The notes under the pieces are model-generated. The model saw only the letters and a program-made list of their open reading frames with translations, did not search any database and was not told the DNA's origin. The translations under genes were made by a program, and so were the position numbers. A stretch of 5,318 nt of DNA from Lachnospiraceae bacterium (GTDB lineage Bacteria; Bacillota; Clostridia; Lachnospirales; Lachnospiraceae). Positions 1 to 5,164 of the stretch are shown piece after piece. The stretch spans positions 1 to 5,318 of the forward strand of contig JAILIO010000027.1 of NCBI GenBank assembly GCA_024695225.1. The letters are read 5' to 3'. The stretch's first letter is position 1; every line of letters starts with the position of its first letter.

Positions 1-198
1 CACTATGGGAACCCGGAGGTCCTTCACCAGATCGATGACATCCCTGCGGAATCCCAGTTCATCCGCAGTCTCGTGGGTCGGTTCGTAAATGCCCCCGTAA
101 ACGGCTCTCCCCAGATGTTCAATAAAGGAGCCGTATATCCGCCTGTCGATCTCTCCGACCACAAAATCTTTATCAAGAATCATATTTGCTTTTTTCAT
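1..198 (-). CDS. abfA: GH51 alpha-L-arabinofuranosidase, N-terminal 66 residues (runs off the left edge)
   Basis: This is the start of an intracellular GH51 exo-acting alpha-L-arabinofuranosidase, which releases terminal L-arabinose from arabino-oligosaccharides. The 66 visible codons carry the characteristic N-terminal block: GEIDRRIYGSFIEHLGR at about residues 15-31, then AVYGGIYEP to residue 40, then DVIDLVKDLRVPIV up to the edge. The Glu in SFIEHLGR (residue 27) corresponds to the arabinose-contacting Glu known near the N terminus of GH51 enzymes. The acid/base and nucleophile glutamates lie outside the window. There is no signal peptide, which fits a cytoplasmic enzyme. The family is usually about 500 residues. 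The ATG at 198-196 is chosen because AGGTGGA lies 6 bases upstream of it; a second ATG at 183-181 has no such site. The gene begins 49 bp after the araQ-like stop, with no terminator seen between, so it is probably the last known member of this operon. The family call is near certain; arabinose specificity is strongly supported by the neighbours. Confidence 0.93.
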   Translation of the reverse strand, partial: MKKANMILDKDFVVGEIDRRIYGSFIEHLGRAVYGGIYEPTHETADELGFRRDVIDLVKDLRVPIV

Positions 199-247
199 AT
201 CGATCCACCTGTTCTGAATACAATACAATATAATCCTATATGCAGGC

Positions 248-1087
248 TCAGCCCTTCACGCTTCCTGCGGCCATACCTGCGATAAATGTCTTCTGGTTCA
301 GCAGGAATACTACCATAATGGGAAGCACGCTCATCACCGCTCCCGAGAGCAGCAGGTCGTAATTATTTCCATAAGGCGTCAATAAGGACTGGAGACCGAT
401 GGGCAGCGTCTGCATCTCTGAAGATCTGAGAACGATCATGGGCCAGACCATGGAATTCCAGCTTCCCATTGACAGGAGGATGGTCATCGCACCGTATGCA
501 GGGAGCATGATGGGCATCATCAGTTTGAAGAAGATCCCGAACTCGCTGCAGCCATCGATCCGGCCGGATTCCATTATCTCCGTGGGCAGGCCGCTGGCGA
601 ACTGCCTGAAGAAGAAAATTCCGGTGGCGGGGACGATGAAGGGCAGGATCACGCCTGCGTAAGTGTCGATAAGCTTTATGGAATTGATCTCCTTGTAAAG
701 GGGGAGGATCAGTATTTCCACGGGGACCATCATGACCACCAGCACCAGGAGGAAGAGAAGATTCCTTCCTTTGAACCTGTACTTTGCAAGGCCGTATCCG
801 ACCAGGGATGAGAAGAACAGTCCCGTTCCAACCTGGAGCACCATTATTGCCAGGCTGTTTATGTACCATTTTATGTATATGCCATCACGCTCTGTGATCA
901 AAAGTCCGTAGTTTACCAGACTGTAATTTTCGAAGTCAAATTTGAACTGCAGTCCGTTCCTGATCATTTCGCTTCCCGGCTTAAATGATGAGATCAGCAG
1001 GAAGAAGAAAGGCATCAGAGCAATGATCGCAAATATTGCAATGACCAGAGTCGCGAGGATAGTCAATCCTATTCTTTTCTTGTTCAT
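248..1087 (-). CDS. araQ: Arabino-oligosaccharide ABC importer, permease subunit AraQ-like (MalG type)
   Basis: This is an inner-membrane permease of a CUT1-type ABC sugar importer. The 279 residues match the usual MalG/AraQ length. Hydrophobic segments lie near residues 8-32, 76-98, 109-130, 142-160, 197-216 and 246-264, giving about six membrane spans. The EAA cytoplasmic loop that docks on the ATPase is at about 170-196, with IDGCSEFGIFFK at its core (G179 is the conserved glycine). The segments FRQFASGLP (160-168), TLPIGL (227-232) and TPYGNNYDLLLSG (237-249), and the GSVKG C terminus, resemble what I remember of B. subtilis AraQ, which is why I use that symbol. The ATG at 1087 is preceded by AAGAAGG about 8 bases upstream. 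Only 24 bp separate it from the araP-like stop, so the two permease genes are almost certainly co-transcribed and the proteins form the heterodimeric pore. The subfamily is secure. Transport of alpha-1,5-arabino-oligosaccharides is inferred from similarity and from abfA directly downstream. Confidence 0.93.
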   Translation of the reverse strand: MNKKRIGLTILATLVIAIFAIIALMPFFFLLISSFKPGSEMIRNGLQFKFDFENYSLVNYGLLITERDGIYIKWYINSLAIMVLQVGTGLFFSSLVGYGLAKYRFKGRNLLFLLVLVVMMVPVEILILPLYKEINSIKLIDTYAGVILPFIVPATGIFFFRQFASGLPTEIMESGRIDGCSEFGIFFKLMMPIMLPAYGAMTILLSMGSWNSMVWPMIVLRSSEMQTLPIGLQSLLTPYGNNYDLLLSGAVMSVLPIMVVFLLNQKTFIAGMAAGSVKG

Positions 1088-1111
1088 ATTTACAACCTTC
1101 TTTCTTTAATC

Positions 1112-2041
1112 TCAGTCGCCGTTTTTGCCTACAGGGTCTGTTATGGAAAGCTGAATGATATTGATGATCAACACCCCGGCCAGCAGTGTTATGCCTGCCG
1201 CGGAAGCGATCCCGAAGTTGTTTCGGTTGAAGCCCTGGGCATAAATATAACTGACGATGGTAGCTCCGATATCCCCCGGTGTCCTGGCGCTGTTGAACAG
1301 CGTGAAGGCCTCCGCGAACATGGAGAAACCGCCGTAGATCGAAATGGTCAGCACGTAAATAATGGTGGGCTTGACGCCGGGGATCGTTATATGGAGAAAT
1401 CTCTGCCAGGCGTTTGCGCCGTCAATGGTCGCTGCTTCGTACTGATCTTTCGGAATGGTCTGCAATGCTGAAAGATAATAAACGATATTGACGCCGAGCC
1501 ACTTCCATACACAGAAGACTACCAGCACTATCCAGGTGGTGGTTCTCTTTTCAAGCCATCCCTGAGCCGGTATCCCGAACACGCCGATAAGTGCGTTCAT
1601 GAGGGCGGACTCATTTGATGAGAAAGCGTATTTGAAGAAAAGTCCTGCCATGACAACGCTGGTCAGCGCAGGTATGAAGAGTGCGCTCTTGAAGATCTCG
1701 GATCTTACGACGAATTTGGAATCCAGAAGTACCGCAAGAAGCAGGGGCAGCGGCACCAGTATCAGGCAGGTGAAGAAGGTGTAGATCGTGGAGTTCTGCA
1801 CCGCCATGATGAAATAATCGTCAACCAAAAGTTTGTAATTGGCCAGGCCTGCGAATTTGGGGGGAGCGAATCCCACCTGCTGGCACAGGCTGGTCCAGAA
1901 TGTTTCTGTGATCGGATAAATAAAAAAGATAAGGAAATAGATCACGAAGGGGGCGGTAAATATGTAGGGCGCCACCTTGATCATGCGAATGCCTTTGCTT
2001 TTATTTGCATTCGTGCCGGTTTTATTAGTCTCTTTTGTCAT
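1112..2041 (-). CDS. araP: Arabino-oligosaccharide ABC importer, permease subunit AraP-like (MalF type)
   Basis: This is the partner permease of the same importer, 309 residues from the chosen start. A polar, Lys/Thr/Asn-rich N-terminal tail (about 1-20) is followed by VAPYIFTAPF and the first membrane span (about 25-45). The conserved blocks DSKFV and FKSALFIPALTS lie at about 107-128. The EAA loop is at about 202-221 (EAATIDGANAWQRFLHITIP), then come VLTISIYGGF and TPGDIGATIVSYIY. These match my memory of AraP/UgpA-type permeases. Start choice: the reading frame is open back to a TTG at 2065-2063, but a purine-rich AGAGAGGGG sits just ahead of the ATG at 2041-2039 and would fall inside the longer version, so I prefer the ATG. 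An internal ATG at residue 20 is possible but has no better site. The gene follows araN after a 282-bp spacer with regulatory-looking structure and precedes araQ by 24 bp. The product would receive substrate from the AraN-like lipoprotein. Confidence 0.92.
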   Translation of the reverse strand: MTKETNKTGTNANKSKGIRMIKVAPYIFTAPFVIYFLIFFIYPITETFWTSLCQQVGFAPPKFAGLANYKLLVDDYFIMAVQNSTIYTFFTCLILVPLPLLLAVLLDSKFVVRSEIFKSALFIPALTSVVMAGLFFKYAFSSNESALMNALIGVFGIPAQGWLEKRTTTWIVLVVFCVWKWLGVNIVYYLSALQTIPKDQYEAATIDGANAWQRFLHITIPGVKPTIIYVLTISIYGGFSMFAEAFTLFNSARTPGDIGATIVSYIYAQGFNRNNFGIASAAGITLLAGVLIINIIQLSITDPVGKNGD

Positions 2042-2132
2042 AACCCCTCTCTTCCCATCACGCAATGAAATGAACTTACTATGTGATCTTATTTACAAGT
2101 ATATGGTGCGATTGCGTTCTGCTATCAGAGCT

Positions 2133-2160
2133 TTTATATCGGACAATGTTCCTGTTTAAA
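2133..2160 (-). promoter_or_regulatory. Candidate weak internal promoter for araP-araQ-abfA
   Basis: Read on the minus strand, TTTAAA (2160-2155) is followed after 16 bases by TATAAA (2138-2133). These are four and five matches to the sigma-A hexamers. Transcription would start near 2126 and give an untranslated leader of about 85 bases before the araP-like ATG. It would let the permeases and abfA be expressed independently of araN. The match is modest in an AT-rich spacer, so this may be chance. A weaker alternative is TTGTAA (2256-2251), 18 bases, TATAGA (2232-2227), which spans the upstream 20-bp repeat. Confidence 0.3.
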
Positions 2161-2187
2161 TGAATGTAGTAAACTTGATCTCTGCTG

Positions 2188-2206
2188 TCAGAATTTACAA
2201 TTCTGA
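2188..2206. promoter_or_regulatory. 19-bp perfect palindrome, possible operator
   Basis: TCAGAATT, three central bases TAC, then AATTCTGA: a perfect 8-bp inverted repeat centred at 2197, midway between the two 20-bp direct repeats. The size and symmetry suit a dimeric helix-turn-helix protein, and ArsR-family dimers commonly bind such imperfect or perfect dyads. No U-tract follows on either strand and the arms are AT-rich, so a terminator is unlikely. Binding by the divergent ArsR-type regulator in this window is a guess, because I see no perfect second copy by the araN promoter. Confidence 0.45.
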
Positions 2207-2256
2207 AAATGTTATTATTTGAAAAATCTATAGTGCGATTACGTTCTGTGTTACAA

Positions 2257-2294
2257 GTATGCGGGAACAGTCAGGTTCAACTATTCCCGCATAC
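2257..2294 (-). other. Strong stem-loop after araN, probable mRNA stabiliser or partial terminator
   Basis: GTATGCGGGAA (2257-2267) is the exact reverse complement of TTCCCGCATAC (2284-2294), giving an 11-bp stem with a 16-base loop that can close a little further through AGT/ACT. It starts 29 bases past the araN-like stop. On the operon strand it is followed by TTGTAACAC, not a real run of T, so it is not a standard intrinsic terminator. Stem-loops between the binding-protein gene and the permease genes are a common way to protect the 3' end of the binding-protein message and lower expression of the membrane subunits. That role is inferred from position. Confidence 0.7.
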
Positions 2295-2323
2295 GCGTCA
2301 CTGCTTATAAAAGATACTGCTTA

Positions 2324-3715
2324 TCACTGCATTGCACGGAGCTCATTTGCTGCCTGTGTCAAAGCTTCTTCAGGAGTCTGGCTCTTGTCATGGAGAACGT
2401 TGAACATGACTGTCTTCTGGACTCTTGTAAGTGCTTCGGGATAAAGCGGGTTGGATGTTGACAGGGCGGATATGGCACCGGCGGTGTCATTCATAACCTG
2501 GTAAACATCGTCGCCGAAGTAATCGGTGAAGCGGTTGGGAGCGGTCATTTCAGGATCATCGTAAACGTCCTTACGGATGGGATCGAATCCGAGCTCGGTC
2601 CAGGTCCTTATTGCTCCTTCACGAGAGATCTTTGAGAAATACAGGAAATCTTTTGCAAGCTGTACATCTTTTGCCTGGTTGGTAACAGAGGTTCCTGTTC
2701 CGCCGAGACCTGCTGAGTTTGCTCCGCCTTCTTCCCAAACAGGAAGGGTTCTGACGGCCATCTTGCCCTTAAGGTCAGGCATATAATCTGTGAAACGGTT
2801 GAGATACCAGAGAGGAACACCTATGGAAGCTACATTTCCTTCGTTCATGTATGCATACCATTCTTCACTGTGGCAGAAACCGCCGGGCATCTCGCAGAAG
2901 ATATCGTCGTTCAGCCCGTCAAGGAGCCACTGAAGAGTGTCGATATTGGCCTGGTTGTCAAGGGTGACTTCGCCTGTTGCAGGATCAAAGAAATCGCTCT
3001 TCTTCTCTGTGATCAGAGGATAATATGTCCAGTGCTCTGTGGTCTCGCAAGCCATGATGTATTTGCCGGTCTTTTCGCGGATGGTCTTTCCTGCTTTTTT
3101 GAAGTCGTCCCAGGTCTTGATGGAATTGATGTCCACGCCTGCCTGCTCAAAGATTTCCTTATTATACATAAGGCATGTTGCACCGACGTGATAGTCAACA
3201 CCGTAGTAGTTGCCGTGATTTGCATAGTTGTCAAATCTGCCCATGATCAGGTTTTCTTTGTCGGGCTCGATGACATCGTTCAGGGGAACCAGAGGAATGC
3301 TGGCTTCGTCGCCGGTGATGAAGTTTGCATACATGGAGATCTCTATATCTACGATATCGGGAGCTCCGGTTCCGGTCTGAAGTGAGATCATGAGGTTGTT
3401 GTGAAGATCGTCGTATCCAAGTGTCTCAGCTTTGAAGTTGATGGGTCTGTCAGGATAAGTCTCATTCCACCTGACTGCTGCATCTTCCATGAATTTCTGG
3501 TGTGCAGCCTGGAATGTCCAGAAAGTAAGATCCTGGGCACCGGCAGGTGCTGCTGCTTCGGGCGCTGCTTCTGAAGCAGGTGCTGCCTCGGCGGCCTTTG
3601 TCTCTGCAGTCTTTGCGCCACTGTCTGTTGCAGGTGCAGTAGTGGTTCCACCGCAGGCTGCAAGTGAAAGAGTGGTACAGACTGTAAGAAGAATTGCGAG
3701 AATTTTCTTTTTCAT
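2324..3715 (-). CDS. araN: Arabino-oligosaccharide-binding lipoprotein, AraN-like (CUT1 solute-binding protein)
   Basis: This is the extracellular, lipid-anchored substrate receptor of the importer. Residues 1-21 are a lipoprotein signal peptide: MKKK, a hydrophobic core, then lipobox LAAC with Cys21 as the lipidation site. Residues 22-60 are a low-complexity Ala/Thr/Glu/Pro linker that would tether the receptor to the membrane. The periplasmic-binding-type fold starts at DLTFWTF (62-68). Hallmarks include WNETYPDR (83-90), LHNNLMISLQTGTGAPDIVDIE (104-125), YGVDYHVGA (171-179), IKTWDDFKKAGK (199-210), HSEEWYAYMNEGNVAS (282-297), DYMPDLKGKMAVRTLPVW (310-327), SAGLGGTGT (334-342) and LGFDPIRKDV (375-384). 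Several of these blocks match what I recall of B. subtilis AraN. The ATG at 3715 has an excellent AGGAGGG site 6 bases upstream, and the protein ends at TGA followed at once by in-frame TAA. It is first in the minus-strand operon, with a strong promoter about 90-120 bp upstream. Substrate assignment to arabino-oligosaccharides rests on similarity plus the downstream abfA. Confidence 0.94.
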   Translation of the reverse strand: MKKKILAILLTVCTTLSLAACGGTTTAPATDSGAKTAETKAAEAAPASEAAPEAAAPAGAQDLTFWTFQAAHQKFMEDAAVRWNETYPDRPINFKAETLGYDDLHNNLMISLQTGTGAPDIVDIEISMYANFITGDEASIPLVPLNDVIEPDKENLIMGRFDNYANHGNYYGVDYHVGATCLMYNKEIFEQAGVDINSIKTWDDFKKAGKTIREKTGKYIMACETTEHWTYYPLITEKKSDFFDPATGEVTLDNQANIDTLQWLLDGLNDDIFCEMPGGFCHSEEWYAYMNEGNVASIGVPLWYLNRFTDYMPDLKGKMAVRTLPVWEEGGANSAGLGGTGTSVTNQAKDVQLAKDFLYFSKISREGAIRTWTELGFDPIRKDVYDDPEMTAPNRFTDYFGDDVYQVMNDTAGAISALSTSNPLYPEALTRVQKTVMFNVLHDKSQTPEEALTQAANELRAMQ

Positions 3716-3756
3716 TTTGAACCCTCCTAAACTAAAACAACTAACTGCTGCATCTC

Positions 3757-3795
3757 AAGGGCGTTTGTACATATTGCACAATTTGTTTTGCCCTT
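3757..3795 (-). promoter_or_regulatory. Operator-like dyad inside a possible hairpin in the araN leader
   Basis: TTGTACATATTGCACAA at 3765-3781 is a near-palindrome: arms TTGT-A-CA and TG-C-ACAA flank a 3-base centre, with one mismatched pair. It lies about 20-36 bases downstream of the predicted start of the araN message, a usual place for a repressor roadblock site. It is enclosed by AAGGGC (3757-3762) and GCCCTT (3790-3795), which could pair in the mRNA. The TTGTAC half resembles AraR operator half-sites as I remember them (ATTTGTAC), but the 3-base spacing differs, so I do not call it an AraR box. The divergent ArsR-type protein is an equally good candidate ligand. Confidence 0.4.
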
Positions 3796-3806
3796 ACGTT
3801 GGTTTT

Positions 3807-3835
3807 ATAATAAATCTACACAGAGACCATGTCAA
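3807..3835 (-). promoter_or_regulatory. Main sigma-A promoter of the araN-araP-araQ-abfA operon
   Basis: On the minus strand, TTGACA (3835-3830, perfect -35) is followed after exactly 17 bases by TATTAT (3812-3807, five of six to the -10). The region upstream, 3836-3900, is very AT-rich with A and T runs, as in an UP element. The transcript would start near 3800 and have a leader of about 85 bases ending at the AGGAGGG site (3728-3722) ahead of araN. This is the best promoter in the window. Confidence 0.82.
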
Positions 3836-3841
3836 TATTAT

Positions 3842-3915
3842 TTTGAAAATTTATGGAATTATTTGAAAAAAAGCATTTTACTTTGAATAAAGCCCAAATT
3901 AAATTTATCTGAAAA
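3842..3915. repeat. TTTGAAAA-type repeats at 20-bp spacing upstream of the araN promoter
   Basis: TTTGAAAA occurs at 3842-3849 and 3862-3869, and TTTGAATA at 3882-3889, each exactly 20 bp apart. TCTGAAAA follows at 3908-3915, off phase by 6 bp. They lie directly behind the -35 of the araN promoter and in front of the regulator promoter. Spacing of about two helical turns puts the elements on one face of the DNA. They could be activator sites or phased A-tracts that bend the DNA and help RNA polymerase. In such AT-rich DNA some recurrence is expected by chance. Confidence 0.45.
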
Positions 3916-3957
3916 ACTGTCATTTTGCTAATTTTTTGTTTTTTTCCAAACTAAATA

Positions 3958-3986
3958 TATACAATTTATATTTTTCGTGTTAAAAT
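3958..3986 (+). promoter_or_regulatory. Candidate sigma-A promoter of the ArsR-type regulator gene
   Basis: TATACA (3958-3963) and TAAAAT (3981-3986) are separated by 17 bases, with four and five matches to the consensus hexamers. T-rich DNA (TTTTTTG and TTTTTTTCC, about 3930-3947) lies upstream. Transcription would begin near 3993, where base composition switches sharply from AT-rich to GC-rich, giving an untranslated leader of about 257 bases made almost wholly of repeats. It is back to back with the araN promoter, about 120 bp between the two -35 boxes, so one regulator could act on both. Confidence 0.55.
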
Positions 3987-4004
3987 CACCACGGCGTTGT
4001 GAAA

Positions 4005-4235
4005 GGACGGACACGGAGCACACCGCAGTGCACCGGCAGGACGGTATAAGCCATCAGTGAAGAACCCCGATGAAATGGGCAAGGTAGCAGCCCGGTCATC
4101 GATGGGTATAAGCTGCCGGTGAAGAACTTCGGTGGGATGGGGATGGAGCACTTTATAGTGTTCTGACATGAAGGATGGGAACGTACTACAATGCTCTGAC
4201 AGGATGGGGATTGAACACTCCACGGTACTAAGAAA
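4005..4235 (+). repeat. Degenerate hairpin repeat units (four) in the regulator leader
   Basis: Units begin with GGAYGG and carry a GAGCAC...AGTGYNC stem or its decayed form. Unit 1 is at 4005-4038, unit 2 at 4135-4168, unit 3 at 4173-4201 and unit 4 at 4202-4235. By my hand alignment unit 1 matches unit 2 at 21 of 34 positions without gaps, and unit 4 matches unit 2 at 23 of 34. Unit 3 needs a short gap but shares GGATGGG and CTCTGACA. The best stem is in unit 2: GAGCACT (4146-4152), loop TTAT, AGTGTTC (4157-4163), seven pairs with one G-U. The last unit runs into the ribosome binding site. Together with the 37-bp repeats lying between units 1 and 2, this accounts for nearly all of 4005-4249. 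I see no credible gene here and recognise no riboswitch. Confidence 0.65.
4043..4141 (+). repeat. 37-bp imperfect direct repeat (GGTATAAG...ATGGG) in the regulator leader
   Basis: Copies at 4043-4079 and 4105-4141 align without gaps and agree at 28 of 37 positions. Conserved blocks are GGTATAAGC, GTGAAGAAC, then CG, TG and ATGGG, with differences clustered between them, and most of the changes are transitions. The copies start 62 bp apart. The spacer between them (4080-4104) begins GGTAGCAG after two bases and ends in ATGGG shared with the second copy, so it may be a third, shortened unit. CACCGGCAG (4031-4039) is the exact complement of CTGCCGGTG (4113-4121), so the leader RNA could fold over the first copy. 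Confidence 0.75.
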
Positions 4236-4249
4236 GGACAGGCATAATC

Positions 4250-5164
4250 ATGAAATACATTAACGATCTTTCTGAGGCAGTGCCACTTTTTAAGTGTCTC
4301 GGCTCCGATATACGGGTGTCTATACTGGAAATGTTGTCTTCAGAGGGGCCGATGCAGATGGGTGCTATAGCTGATAAACTTGGCATCACCCCCGGGTCTC
4401 TCTCGTCACATATAAAAATGCTCGCCGAGTGTGAGCTGATAGATATCAGGTTTAGCGCCGGAAAACACGGACTGCAGAGGATATGCAGTCTTGTGGACGA
4501 GAAGATCCTCATTGATCTGGAGAGCTCTACTAACAGCAAGAATGTATATGAAACAGAAATCGGTGTCGGACTTTATTCTGATTACAATGTCTATCCCACC
4601 TGTGGTATTTCCACCAGTGAACATCTGATAGGCGTGGTGGATGATCCCAAGTATTTTTCTTCCCCGGAGCGTATAAACGCCGGGATACTCTGGTTTACGG
4701 TGGGATACGTGGAGTATATGATCCCGAACTTCCTGGAGGAGGACCAGCAGCCTCTGGAACTTTTGATATCCTTTGAGATAGCCAGTGAAGCTCCCGGCAC
4801 GCGGGAGGACTGGCCCAGTGACATACAGTTCACTATCAACAATATTCCGGTCTGCATGTGGACCGCCCCCGGTGATTTCGGCAAGATCCCCGGCATATAT
4901 ACCCCTCAGTGGTGGGATCCCAACTGGAACCAGTACGGGCTTCTCAAGTTTCTATCAGTCAACGAATCCGGCACGTACATTGACGGCGTGCGGGTATCTG
5001 ATACCACTCTCAGCGATCTGAACATAGTTCCGGGCTCTAACATAAAGCTCAGGATGACTGCTGACGAGAACAGTGTCCACAAAGGAGGCCTCACTCTTTA
5101 CGGCCACTCCTTTGGCAACTATCCCCAGGACATCAAAGTGCGCATGCAGTACAAGACATCTTAA
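4250..5164 (+). CDS. ArsR-type winged-helix regulator with a large C-terminal putative sensor domain
   Basis: This is a probable one-component transcription factor, divergent from and likely controlling the araN operon. Residues about 8-90 form an ArsR-like winged helix: LFKCLGSDIRVSILEMLSSEG (13-33), then the helix-turn-helix MGAIADKLGITPGSLSSHIKMLAECELI (37-64, recognition helix about 47-58) and a wing to about 80. The ArsR metal motif ELCVCDL is absent and the five Cys are scattered, so metal sensing is unlikely. Residues about 100-304 have short alternating hydrophobic stretches, many aromatics (WFTVGYVEY 148-156; YTPQWWDPNWNQYG 217-230) and Gly/Pro/Asp turns, suggesting a beta-sandwich that could bind a sugar. 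Classical ArsR proteins are about 100 residues, so this one is three times the usual size. I recall uncharacterised proteins like it in Paenibacillus and clostridia, but no named function. The ATG at 4250 has AAAGGA 11 bases or AGG 7 bases upstream. The last eight codons belong to a tandem repeat that continues past the stop. Confidence 0.87.
   Translation: MKYINDLSEAVPLFKCLGSDIRVSILEMLSSEGPMQMGAIADKLGITPGSLSSHIKMLAECELIDIRFSAGKHGLQRICSLVDEKILIDLESSTNSKNVYETEIGVGLYSDYNVYPTCGISTSEHLIGVVDDPKYFSSPERINAGILWFTVGYVEYMIPNFLEEDQQPLELLISFEIASEAPGTREDWPSDIQFTINNIPVCMWTAPGDFGKIPGIYTPQWWDPNWNQYGLLKFLSVNESGTYIDGVRVSDTTLSDLNIVPGSNIKLRMTADENSVHKGGLTLYGHSFGNYPQDIKVRMQYKTS

Larger units (their letters stand above)
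2102..2248. repeat. Pair of 20-bp direct repeats in the araN-araP spacer
   Basis: The two copies are TATGGTGCGATTGCGTTCTG at 2102-2121 and TATAGTGCGATTACGTTCTG at 2229-2248. They agree at 18 of 20 positions, and both differences are G/A transitions. They lie 127 bp apart start to start. A 10-base word TTACAAGTAT also occurs twice, just before the first copy (2093-2102) and just after the second (2251-2260). This is too long to be chance in a 282-bp spacer. The copies could be paired binding sites for a regulator, or the remains of a duplicated segment. One copy lies upstream and one just downstream of the candidate araP promoter, which suits a regulatory role, but that is inference. Confidence 0.7.

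Noticed and set aside
2042..2065. Longer araP version starting at TTG 2065
   Set aside because: The purine-rich ribosome binding site falls inside this extension and points to the ATG at 2041. The extra residues MRDGKRGV are not expected for the family.
2257..2294. Intrinsic terminator ending the araN transcript
   Set aside because: The stem is strong but no run of T follows on either strand, and the next genes clearly belong to the same system, so I call it a stem-loop only.
2300..2324. 9-bp direct repeat ACTGCTTAT at 2300-2308 and 2316-2324 touching the araN stop codon
   Set aside because: It is short, with only two copies. Although it mirrors the stop-region duplication seen in the regulator, it could easily be chance.
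2870..3385. 171-residue plus-strand open frame antisense to araN
   Set aside because: It is the mirror of a clearly coding gene on the minus strand, with no ribosome binding site and no recognisable protein features.
3489..3866. 125-residue plus-strand frame running from within araN into the intergenic region
   Set aside because: Its Ala-rich start is the antisense of the Ala-rich linker of the lipoprotein, and the rest crosses the araN ribosome binding site and promoter. It is a shadow frame.
3966..4223. 85-residue minus-strand frame in the regulator leader
   Set aside because: It arises from the repeat units. The product is a Pro/His/Ser-rich string without a domain, and there is no start signal.
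3987..4249. Known riboswitch or T-box in the regulator leader
   Set aside because: I could not find a T-box consensus or the core of any common riboswitch. The structure seen is explained by repeated short hairpins.
4168..4263. Small plus-strand reading frame (ATG at 4168, 31 codons) overlapping the start of the regulator, a possible leader peptide
   Set aside because: It has no ribosome binding site, lies wholly within the degenerate repeats, and its product shows no recognisable pattern. The overlap with the regulator start is not enough to support translation.
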